From assembly GCA_027919835.1 (NCBI GenBank), contig JANVFP010000001.1, forward strand, positions 868,001 to 932,000: a DNA stretch of 64,000 bases. Direction: 5' to 3'. The stretch is from Lentinula raphanica (lineage: Eukaryota > Basidiomycota > Agaricomycetes > Agaricales > Omphalotaceae). The first letter of the stretch is position 1. Each line of letters begins with the position of its first letter. The translations under genes and the position numbers were made by a program. The notes below the pieces were generated by a model, which searched no databases, was not told the DNA's origin, and saw nothing but the letters and a program-made list of their open reading frames with translations. Below are positions 47,001-54,210 of this stretch, one piece after another.

Positions 47001-49000
47001 ATCTTTGAAACCGAAAGTTCAATAACTTTGGGATCTTTCTCATCTCCAAGGAGTTCAAACTCCATGTTATGGGTTGTCAAACCTGGCGGATAGTTGGGTC
47101 GTTTTGGATCCCCCTTTACCCCAGTCTTCTTAGGGCAGTCTCTGGCTTTGTGCGTCGTCTCGCCGCACTCAAAGCATTTGCCTGCAGCGCGATACTCGTT
47201 TTTTTCTTTATCAGAAAGAATTCGTCTCGGGCTATTAGTCGCCTTTCCATTGGTATTACGCCCCTTCTGATTGGAAGATTGACCTTTCACTCCCGACCAG
47301 TGGCCCTTGGATTCAGGGTTCGGGTAAGGCTTACTGGAGGATCCGTTGTTACCAGGGATTTTTGTGGAGCGTTCCTCATCATTTGGTTTCGACGAGGTGT
47401 ATCCGCCACTGGGAGCAACATTTCCAGACTTGTTGAAGCGATTCGAGTACGTGTTTCGTCGACCCAAATCCTCAATAAGTTCGATTCGTTCCGCACAAGC
47501 AATAATCTCCTGAAGAGAGCTAGTTTCTGGATCAAGGTCTTTCCGATACAATTCGGCAATGATGCTCGGATAGAAGCTCTCCCAGAGAAACCCGACCTTC
47601 TGCCTTTCGTCTCGGATACCAACGCTGTTGCACAGCTCTTCGAAGAGGCGTACATGCTCGCGAACCTTTCTACCTTTTTGGCTCAAGGTAAGCAAACGAC
47701 GCCTCTGTTCCATTCGGTAATTAACTGGGAAGATGTAGTTATACATCGCCACGAAAAATTTATACAACGTCCACTCCTCCGGGTTGTCGCCGCAGAGACT
47801 ATGGTAGAAAGTGTACGCCTGACCTTCCAAGAAGTTTGACACAATATTGACTTCTCTATGGACAGGAACTCTCCCGTCTTTGACGTACAGCGCACTCGCT
47901 TTCGCGAAACGGTGGAATTTTTGCTCATCTTTCTCACCGCTATACTTTGCAGGTTCAATCGGTTTAATGCGCATCCGCCGACGAGACTTCTTACGAACCC
48001 CATTCTCAGATATTTCCGAACCACTCGAGTCCGGGGAGGAAGGTTCCCCCTTGTCCTTCAAGTAGTCCAGCAGTCTGTGGACACGGTTCGTTTCAGCCAA
48101 CCGATCAGCAGCGCCAGCTGTTTTATTGGATTCCACAGTGTAATCTCGCTTCAGAACCTCTTCTGTGATATCCCTCAATCGACGCTCTTCTGTCGCGGGC
48201 ATAGAGTTCCTCAAACCCGGAGTAGGAGCATCCGTAATCTCCATTTTCGGGATTACCTGAGGCTTCTTTTCCTGCCTTGCACGCCAAGCTAGAAATTCCT
48301 TGATTTCGCTAGGGTCAAGTTTCGGCGAATTCGAGTTACTTTCTGTTCGTTCGTGGGCAGTCTTTACTTGTTTCAGACTATCTAGTATTTGCCGTTGAGT
48401 ATTCTCATCGGTCTCCATTTCATTCAAGTCTAAGGCTCCCCAATTTTTTGGGTCTACCGCCTTTCCCTTGCTTTTAGATGGTCCAATGATAACAGAGTTA
48501 TCCTCGTCATCAACAATGCGAATGTTACGTTGATTCTCAATCGACTTCCGTTGCTCATCACTGAGGTTGGCTTCGGCCATTCGAACTGTGAGTTCCTGAT
48601 CGTCATCCAGCTCATTATCATTGGTTTGTGTAACATAAGGTACGACATTTTCTTTGTTAGAATCCATCGTATACTCACTTCCATCTTCAACCTCTATAGG
48701 TTGTTCAGGAGCTCGGTTGAAGGCGTCGCTTGAGTGCGCAACCCGCCCTCCATTCCCGCTCACCATCTCAGGTCTATCGCTGACGATGGTTGCTTCGGGT
48801 TCTAGTTTAGCCTCCAGTGTCTCCTGATCCACCACTTCGGCAGGTAAAGTCTCCTCCGGTTGTTCCGGCTCAGGAGTCAGATCAGGCAAAGGAGAGCTAT
48901 TCGATCTCACCATATTCGTTCCCCGCACTTGACGAGGTGTGGGAGAGGAACCGGTCACTTCCGGTCGTCCTCGTATAGGACGAAGGCGTCGTCCAGACAT
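41084..49000 (-). CDS. Gag-pol polyprotein of the Gypsy element, 2638 residues
   Basis: Single frame without stop or frameshift. In order: acidic, disordered N-terminal 330 residues; gag core near residues 350-520 (FLEGQAYTFYHSL, MEQRRRLLTLSQKGRKVREH); CCHC zinc knuckle 609-622 (CFECGETTHKARDC); an about 440-residue Asp/Glu/Ser-rich then mixed spacer; aspartic protease with DSG at 1088; reverse transcriptase with YLDDIIIYS (first catalytic D near 1406); RNase H with TDHKGLIHLLEQ near 1630; integrase with an HHCC zinc site near 1884-1931 and DDE residues in IGIDFVGPL (about 1958), VSDRDSLFTSKF and ESDGLTERANRT; chromodomain-like WAVKQIISHRG...WLPYSKI near 2258-2292. A 286-residue C-terminal segment from 2353 matches nothing I know and has a KKKKK nuclear-signal-like run. 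Chromodomain elements usually target heterochromatin. Confidence 0.95.
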   Translation of the reverse strand: MSGRRLRPIRGRPEVTGSSPTPRQVRGTNMVRSNSSPLPDLTPEPEQPEETLPAEVVDQETLEAKLEPEATIVSDRPEMVSGNGGRVAHSSDAFNRAPEQPIEVEDGSEYTMDSNKENVVPYVTQTNDNELDDDQELTVRMAEANLSDEQRKSIENQRNIRIVDDEDNSVIIGPSKSKGKAVDPKNWGALDLNEMETDENTQRQILDSLKQVKTAHERTESNSNSPKLDPSEIKEFLAWRARQEKKPQVIPKMEITDAPTPGLRNSMPATEERRLRDITEEVLKRDYTVESNKTAGAADRLAETNRVHRLLDYLKDKGEPSSPDSSGSEISENGVRKKSRRRMRIKPIEPAKYSGEKDEQKFHRFAKASALYVKDGRVPVHREVNIVSNFLEGQAYTFYHSLCGDNPEEWTLYKFFVAMYNYIFPVNYRMEQRRRLLTLSQKGRKVREHVRLFEELCNSVGIRDERQKVGFLWESFYPSIIAELYRKDLDPETSSLQEIIACAERIELIEDLGRRNTYSNRFNKSGNVAPSGGYTSSKPNDEERSTKIPGNNGSSSKPYPNPESKGHWSGVKGQSSNQKGRNTNGKATNSPRRILSDKEKNEYRAAGKCFECGETTHKARDCPKKTGVKGDPKRPNYPPGLTTHNMEFELLGDEKDPKVIELSVSKIDWFSDVEDTLFSSESESVSESEDEWSQADDPPPLADCSDESDDEFCYEWSAALSDSGYDSEDSEFDSEDSDECDSPERRIQCADILLDGEKSLASFAHHSWFHAIDEVRHAPAYGKIALSELPKSTRKDCECIDPIAFRAQDRLTAGIPYPRDDRKNEETWSSDRFVVQRILLDDGKEGFLILDAAHEEVEHTLRANVVENPDFRIVEWYAKQNQAGISVECSDRWGLHRSMGDAFKDHIEFELGRKREYPGDLLAVIPSNPNRIRRFIAFPAESAEDYIVRDRQLGFEFRVPLVRLRDRRFDLLRWICKQYARLYQRAFECPIWQNDITLLGDLFVHRPDIAGARFMSDLELAEYLRWQVECKTEDGVEAIMVGGVQIPQGEYGALQRNAASVKDPGRKVARPLIIVVRINGQPVKALLDSGSLGDFISTKLADQLTLKKRELTRPLVLQLAVQGSRSKINWEVDVNFEYQKIQERRTFDIANIANCDMILGTKFLYQHEVTVGFNPCRVVIGSNHALPLEGPTITKVVSRVVGLGGDDLEAARNELRAYAKTLCRTMDQTDLPPLREINHKIPLIDDSLIIPWRPSRLPEKFREQWVEKRDAYIRSGRWKITTANNTVPLLLIPKPGPQKMKLRVVADLRRRNANTRKLASPLPDIDGILRRAARAHFRSTLDGKDAYEQIRIEPEDVHKTAVSTPDGNIVSLVIQQGDCNAPATYQTLMNHLFSSYIGRFMDVYLDDIIIYSNTVEEHIQHVKLVIDILMKERLYLSETKLNFLAEELRILGRIVDDNGIRMDPDKVDAISKWKTPSNRDLLRGFLGSVGYLADDVSSVRIPMGHLHDITGDTVPFRWGFTEERAFQEIKRLVNASKEHHRVPLDYSRESLPVWMVTDGCHTGVAGVIMQGETWKDGRVAAFFSAKLNPAQQNYPVHEIEMLAGVETMLRHCDILQGVNFKWVTDHKGLIHLLEQKDLSGRQARWMEKISEFDFAVEYVPGIDNVFADALSRIYSNDAPGTVRARSEYMYHDNDDNVVLDVGLISMPLLVDLEASCSVPDEMYSGKMELQKTRTLSRRAREALEANDVNPPPKVASTSLKTGDKQGGQRRENDAGRSPRSSELNTASNDHVVEDLPQQTNDTPTTSTDPPTLITLCSSRTDGLDVASAIRGNYTSDPDFKSVVEKPKDFRNFELVDGLLYIKLEDRRLLCIPNVRVQGHSIRELLITEAHSILAHLGARKTLAYLRENVWWKSLVRDTKSFCESCSTCATTKPSNQKPYGLLKPLPVPSVPWEVIGIDFVGPLPEGKNRLGSFDMITTVVDHLTGMVHLFPSRSDYTAKDVAELVFSEVYKLHGLPKSIVSDRDSLFTSKFWSHLHSLIGTHLRMSSAYHPESDGLTERANRTITQMLRQAVSEAQKDWVQKLPMVEFAINLARSETTGYAPFFLNAGCLPRSMIWNELGPTAFEGVRAFAHRMKEAVMAAHDSLLSHRVKQIRDENRHRRPTPFAVGDLVYLSTKNLSIPKNRARKLVPKYVGPFKVVQMLGDTSFKLDLPHALRKRGIHDVFHASLLRIHIPNDDRLFPGRSVSQVLDIDDGSSEWAVKQIISHRGSHSDAMFELEWDTGDKTWLPYSKISHLRQLGDYLETIGVSDITRLKDTARGETDEESESLFVGLALVDCLISETSFLDPIITSPMSNDNSLPADLAADLQSIDNEAQKLLNPAEPMDATAMPVSSETNTVPVSAQSFPLVSPISVPTTALVFPPAFWLREIAGVSYANGIWTFISVESGNRAFMDPDVLEFLYYSYARGRGWSVTKPLFYDYFAMHVNSRLDPNTRSFWTLLDDEGKVFRSKKPVAYLCIWTRQELQQMRINFFKLRENASAYYPKPTKPTLQGRDNGSFGLSEEEAKVLAKFLLKDEKKGKGRDAGGLKKKKKNEKSIRGSQGSNKFRNDVLALLGSFQRSTAPVPGPSTSSDDSAMVE

Positions 49001-49150
49001 TCAGGCTTCAAAAAACAACAAGATGTGTGTGAAAACAGGTAAGCCCTGTTGATTCGAACGTCGCCAAAGGTTGACCCTAAGTTGATCAGACTAGGGGTTA
49101 TCCGTAAGACGATGTCGTCGTCTTCTACGAGCTTGGAACTGTCAAAAATA

Positions 49151-49438
49151 TGCCACGGTAGGTTCGGCTGAACGTAACGTGGACACGGATAATGATTGCG
49201 AAGTGTTTACTTAGCTCAAAGGTTCCCTCGAGTGACAGGAGTAAGTCGTAGATTCGAAGGAAAAGAGTTACTCTACACAGAGGTTTTCGAAGCTATAAGT
49301 ACAAAATAGTATCAGACACGATCAATAGCGGAATGAAGTCATCTAAGAGAACGATCTAGCAAATGTGTGAGATAGTACAAACTATGAGGCAGTAAAGGAA
49401 AGGATCAGAGACAAGCGATCAGCGAGTGCTCCGCTGCA
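49151..49438 (-). repeat. 5' LTR of the Gypsy element
   Basis: 288 bp, identical to the 3' LTR. It should carry the promoter for the minus-strand transcript. The gag-pol ATG is 151 bp further in, at 49000. Confidence 0.93.
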
Positions 49439-49443
49439 TCAAT
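49439..49443. repeat. Target site duplication TCAAT, right copy
   Basis: Matches the five bases at 40758-40762 next to the opposite LTR. Confidence 0.9.
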
Positions 49444-49533
49444 GGGAAATCAATGGGTGCTCAATGGGTGCTCAATGATGGGCACTCAATAGGTGATCAA
49501 TGGGTAATCAATGGGTGTTCAATGCTCACTGAT
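49439..49533 (+). repeat. 11-bp minisatellite, interrupted array resumes
   Basis: AATGGGTNNTC units continue in the same orientation as in the left arm, confirming that the retrotransposon landed inside the array. Confidence 0.7.
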
Positions 49534-49604
49534 CAGGCAGCTATAGGGAACATTCAGTACATGTCTAGAGTGTGTTGAAAATCCCATAACAGTCTCCTAA
49601 CTAG

Positions 49605-49799
49605 CATCCACTAAGCACCCACTGAGTACCCATTGAGCACCCATTGAGGATCCAACGATTACCCATTGCATACCCATTGAGCACCCAGTGATTACCCATT
49701 GAGCACCCATTGATTTCCCATTGACTACCCATTGAGCATTCACTGAGTACCCATTGAGTACCCATTGATTGCCCATTAATTACCCATTGATCACCCATT
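49605..49799 (-). repeat. 11-bp minisatellite, inverted array of the right arm
   Basis: The same 11-bp unit in opposite orientation (GANNACCCATT). It is longer than the left array, about 18 units, and separated from the plus-sense array by a roughly 70-bp unique centre at 49534-49604. Confidence 0.75.
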
Positions 49800-50176
49800 T
49801 TATTTTTTGGAAGAGAAAGATGTTCTTTGTTGTAAGAGAAACATGAAAATATTTGATAACATTTATGCCCGAAATTCTTTATACAATTCTTGGGTCTTTT
49901 ACATAGATAAAGATGATTTGTTTTTAAGTTCATATCTTCAGAAAAAATGCACATTATTCCCAAGATTTTTAAGGTCTTTTGTGCATGGTCCAGAATGTTA
50001 TTTTCTTTTGTAGTATCATCCGAAAATTAGCTTGATAATGAAGTCTTTATTCCTTGTATGAATTAGACGGATAAGATATTCCTTTGCTGGACATAAATAT
50101 ATTGATTATTAATAACTACAATCCTTATCACTTTCCTAATATATTTTGCCGGAATAATATGGGGTCAGCCGTAGTG
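49772..50176 (-). repeat. Right terminal inverted repeat of the outer element
   Basis: 405-bp inverted copy of 40277-40681. Mismatches noticed lie close to the outer end, around 50082-50098. The end (GTAGTG) abuts TTA and then the coding region of the FAD oxidoreductase. Confidence 0.85.
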
Positions 50177-50227
50177 TTAGACGCCCAATCAAAATCGAGA
50201 GTATTACGGGCGCTTACGACGCTTAAC

Positions 50228-52027
50228 ATGATCCTTGATGAAGCTATTGTCCAACGGATCTCTCAATCTCCAGGTCTTCCTCAGCAAGAACCTACGCGCT
50301 CATACTGGGCAGAACCGCCTGCAAACATGCATCGAACCGGCGCTGATGCAGATGAGATACCAGAAGAAGCTGACATCGTGATCATTGGCAGTGGTATCAC
50401 TGGGACGAGCATTGCGAGGACTATGTTGAAAGAGCTCGAAGACGAGTCTGATACTCAGATAATCATGCTTGAGGCTCGAGAAGTCTGCTCGGGTGCTACA
50501 GCTCGGTGAATATCCTCTTCGGGTGATGATCTACCTACTAATGTTGTGCAAGAAATGGTGGCCATATAACTCCAGCATGGTGAGCGCACTCACTTTTTCA
50601 GCAGGATGAGGCTCACTTTATGCTAGGTATCACCGATATCCTCAACTTGTCGAGATGTATGGCAAGGAAACTGCACACAAGATGATCAAATTTCAGCTTT
50701 CTCATGTCCAAGAATTACTTTCGATCGCTGAAGAGGATGGCCTCCTGGAAGATAGTCAGTGCCGACTCACAGAATCTTTCGATGTTTATGTGCACCGTGC
50801 TGGATTCGAGATAGCTCGCCAGGGCTATGAAGCATATATGAAGGAAGAAGAACTTTCTTCTCTCCATGACTTAACCTACCTTTACGATCATATGGATGAA
50901 CTCAAAGTATGATTCTTTATCCAAACCATCAAAAGATCGACTCACATTCCCTCATTGACTTGCAAGGCGCTCCAACTGAACCCTTCATATTGTGGAGTTA
51001 TCGGGACTGTACTCGGAGCGATTCATGCCTATCGCTTTGTCACAGGCGTTCTCTCCCGCCTTCTGCAACAACATACATCAAAGTCTGAATCAGTAACATT
51101 CTTGCAAGCCCAATGAGCTGACACCTGATTCTTCGTTATTATAGTTTCCGTATATTCTCAAATACACCTTGTTTGGCGGTCAAAACCGCATCTTCGTTCT
51201 ATATCGTCGAGACACCCAAGGGTAAAGTCCGATGTCGACATGTTGTACACGCTACAAACGCCTGGACATCCCATCTTCTTCCTGGATTTCGTCGAACAAT
51301 CGTTCCTCTTCGTGGTGAAATGTCATCGCAACGTCCGGGTACCGGTCTTGGTTCCGGTTCAAGGCCAGGATCACAAGCAGCGACATCTGACTGGCAAGGT
51401 TCACGGTCGTTCGTCTTCTATACAGGCAAAAAGGATGGGGTGTTCGATTATTTGACACAGCAACCGCGATTGAGCCCAACGCCCTCGTCGAATTATCCCC
51501 CTCCCCAAGCGGAACTCATGTTTGGCGGTGGCCTTGCCTTCAATTCGAAGGTCTTCCTCGCTCAGGTCGGCAATGTAGATGATACTCAGAGTATATCCGA
51601 GTTGAGCACCTACCTTTCGCAAACACTTCCGGTTCACTTTGGAGAGAACTGGGGCGATGATTCTGAACCTTCCGATGAGAACGACGAGTCTAATTGGGGC
51701 AAGGGTCGCACGAAGGAATCTTGGAGTGGACTGATCGGTCTTTCTGCTGATGGCAATCCATGGGTGGGCCGGGTACCAGCTGACCTCGCAGATGGAAGGA
51801 AGTTGGAGGTGCACGAACATAGACCGGGTTCGGTTGAGGCAGGAGAGTGGGTTTGTGGGGGTTATAGTGGAGAAGGCATGACAAGTGCGTGGAAATGTGG
51901 AGTTGCGTTAGGGCGTATGATACTCGGGAAATGCGACACTCCAGATTGGCTTCCAAACCCGTATACTGTCTCTCTTGAAAGACATGCGAACGCGCAGCTA
52001 GAGGATACTTTACAGTTTTTCATTTAG
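50228..52027 (+). CDS. FAD-dependent amine/amino-acid oxidoreductase (DAO family)
   Basis: A DAO-fold flavoprotein in about five exons. The N-terminal block ISQSPGLPQQEPTRSYWAEP precedes the Rossmann motif ADIVIIGSGITGTSIART (GxGxxG). Next come LEAREVCSGATAR|NGGHITPAW (split by an intron at about 50508), a regulatory-looking helical region, NPSYCGVIGTVLGAIHAYRF, VRCRHVVHATNAWTSHLLPG and IVPLRGEMSS. The C-terminal FAD contact is DGNPWVGRVP with GGYSGEGMTSAWKCGVALGR. The stop is at 52025-52027. Such fungal proteins oxidise small amines, but the substrate is unknown. The start is taken at the ATG at 50228. An in-frame ATG at 50159 lies inside the transposon end. The element has displaced the native promoter, so expression may be altered. 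Confidence 0.85.
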
Positions 52028-52111
52028 TTATATACAATCATGCCTCAAATCACCTTGAATGACATATGTACTCTCGAAATCGAAGTAGAAAATGTGTCGA
52101 GGCTCAGAGCC

Positions 52112-53991
52112 TCATAGCTCTTCATGGTCTTCCTGGTCTCCCTGATCAACATTCCTGAACCATACCCATCCATAGCATCCTCCAGTTTCTCCCCACCACC
52201 ATCCATCACTACATTCCTTTGTTATCCGGATGACATCCCCTTTGTCGAATGCCAAGCAATGACATTCCGATGAGAAAGAACGCCGGGCTCGAACAGTTCT
52301 GTCGACGCTGTGAACGTGCTCTAGTCGCTGAATATCTATCTGGGATATCCACTGCCATACTCCGTTGTGCTCCCCCCACCAGTATCCAAAGGTTTCTTCC
52401 AAGAACAGCTGGACTAGATTTCCAGGACACTGATGCTCACTTGTAGATGTTGAGCTTTGGCCCGGGGGTTTGTTGTGTGCACGCCCAAAGAGGTCCAAGC
52501 CAAACTGTGCACAAATAGCAGGATCGACACCGTCCGTTTCGATTATCTCGACTAGAGACGTCAGAATATGTCCCGCTGAATCTTCGGTCTCTGCCCAACA
52601 GGTGCCATCCCCGAAAAGCAAAGATACGCGCATGATTTGACCTGCTCGGAATCCAAAGTATGTCCAACCCGGGATCGGAACCGAGGCCTGCTTCGCTCGT
52701 ACTAGGAAATCCACCTTGGTTGGCGTCTCGAAGAACTGTATTTTGTTGAGTTCGTCGGCTATCAGGATAGCAAGGATATCAGGTTGCGTTCCTGAGCGAG
52801 TTGCCATTTCATAGAGCGTTTTCCAGGGAATAGAAATACCCTCGTCGAGCAGAATATCAGCGCAGTATATTGGAAGGATGCGCGAAACGAGCGATCTAGA
52901 TGAAATCCTCTCAGTTCGAGAGGTATTCAAAGGAAATACGGTGCTCTTACTCATGGTCGGGACCTTGTATATTCAGTGTTAATGGAGAAAATCGTTGAGA
53001 GTGAAGATATCTGACCTTCCGGGACGAAACTGACTATTTCCATCTGCTTCGGATGTGATACTGGAAGATGCTGGGCCCAAGTTTTCTGGCATCTGGGTAT
53101 CACATAATTGGAATATCGAACCAGACTTTCATGCAGTTTTTCTGAGTATACAAGTTTCGAAACCGCTTGAACGAAGGAGGAATTTGAGTCGGGATCCAAG
53201 ATTTCTAGAAGCCACCTGCTAATGTCCCTGAAATTGTTATAATCTGAAGGACTGGGTCATCACAGCATGAATTGAAGGATTAATCAAGAACTTGCTTCTG
53301 TCTCGAGGAATTCTGCTAATCATATCAAACTCTCCTCCAGGATGAACCGTCTTCAACATCAAGGACACAACGAAAGCTGCCATTTGAACAAATTTGTTCA
53401 CCGGATTGGCACAGGCTCGAGAGTAAGCCGATTGATCGACTCGCCTGTATGATCTCGAACCACCTTCACATCCTCACGAACAGCCTCCAAATCCTCTTTG
53501 ATGGCAATATCAAGCTTCCTTCAATGTCAAGTCAGTAAGCTTTTCCGGTGAGGGGAACTATAGAAGACTCACATTCCGTCAAGCTGGACTGCTGCCATTA
53601 GTAGAGTGATGACTCGTCTTATCGAATGCAAGAGTTCCTCAACTTCCTCCTTCCCAACGAGAGGCCACATTGCTCGTTTCTTCAGCCGTAACCATTTGGA
53701 TTTTGGTTGTTGGAGTCTGTGCGAAAGTCTTGTCAGGAGGACGATTAAGCGAGTGATTGATCCTCCATCTGTGTCCAGCCGACAAAGAGATTTCGTCCAG
53801 ACGTTGTTCCCGCCGCCTGAGTTCAAAATCCCTGCAAGATCACTCAGGTAGACCTCCATTGCCTGCAACTCCCTTGCAACATCGCGTGCTTCCTTTGGTG
53901 CATTCTTGACTGAACGAATATAGCAGATAGATCTGCAGGTTAGCTCGGCGAGACTGAGGATAGACGATGCTACACCGAGAGCGGTAGCCAT
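52112..53991 (-). CDS. NLR-type fungal N-terminal domain joined to SH3-like repeats
   Basis: From the ATG at 53991, residues 1 to about 140 form a helical domain (MATALGVASSILSLAELTCR, LQAMEVYLSDLAGILNS) typical of the N-termini of fungal NOD-like/STAND receptors. A helical linker follows (IAIKEDLEAVREDVKVVRDH, RWLLEILDPDS, KLVYSEKLHESLVRYSNYV). The C-terminal exon carries a clear SH3-like module near 52140-52280 (DKGDVIRITKECSDGWWWGE, GCYGWVWFRNV) and two weaker ones before it (GFRAGQIMRV...CWAETEDSAG and ETFGYWWGEHNGVWQWIS). It stops at 52112. I join the parts by introns near 53390-53475 and 53000-53050. A two-gene reading is possible, with the second starting MAAFVVSLMLKTV. A scaffold or signalling role is inference. 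No NACHT ATPase was found. Confidence 0.55.
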
Positions 53992-54210
53992 GATCAGCGA
54001 ACGTGGAAGACATAGACTTGATCACCGGATACTTTATACACAGATTTTCTCTGATATTCTCTACAAAGGGATGTTTCCAACAAGTGCTCATTTAAATGTA
54101 TTGTATTGTTCTGCGCAGGGCTGAGGGCACGCTACGTTGCGTACCAGTGCGAATTTACCTTGATAAGAGATTGTCCAATCATATTTTATGCACACCTATT
54201 TTGCCTTCAT

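Larger units (their letters stand above)
40763..49438 (-). mobile_element. Ty3/Gypsy LTR retrotransposon, apparently intact
   Basis: 8676 bp, with two 288-bp LTRs that I find identical base for base, TG...CA ends, a 5-bp TCAAT target duplication and one uninterrupted gag-pol frame. Transcription runs on the minus strand, so the 5' LTR is at 49151-49438. A purine-rich tract (GGGAGGGCG in minus sense) adjoins the 3' LTR, as expected for plus-strand priming. The sequence following the 5' LTR (TATTTTTGACAGTTCC in minus sense) did not match a tRNA 3' end that I know. Integrase precedes no RT, i.e. the order is RT-RNaseH-IN, as in Ty3/Gypsy. Confidence 0.95.
40277..50176. mobile_element. Foldback-type DNA element with 405-bp inverted repeats, split by a Gypsy insertion
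   Basis: The outermost bases are CACTACGGCTGACCCC at 40277 and its complement ending CCGTAGTG at 50176. They are flanked on both sides by TTA (40274-40276 and 50177-50179), a 3-bp target duplication. The two arms (40277-40681 and 49772-50176) are inverted copies with no length difference and only three mismatches seen by eye. With the retrotransposon and one TCAAT removed, the element is about 1.2 kb and encodes no transposase, so it is non-autonomous. CACTA ends suggest the CACTA/EnSpm group; a TTA duplication also fits PIF/Harbinger. Confidence 0.8.

Noticed and set aside
47069..47839. 256-codon open frame on the plus strand inside the gag region
   Set aside because: It is antisense to the well-supported gag-pol frame and shows no protein-like motif.
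49100..49150. tRNA primer binding site next to the 5' LTR
   Set aside because: The bases after the LTR do not match a tRNA 3' end that I recognise, so no PBS feature is called; the element may use another primer.
49439..49799. Regular short repeats that could be taken for a CRISPR array
   Set aside because: Units are contiguous 11-mers without spacers, in a eukaryotic transposon; they form a minisatellite.
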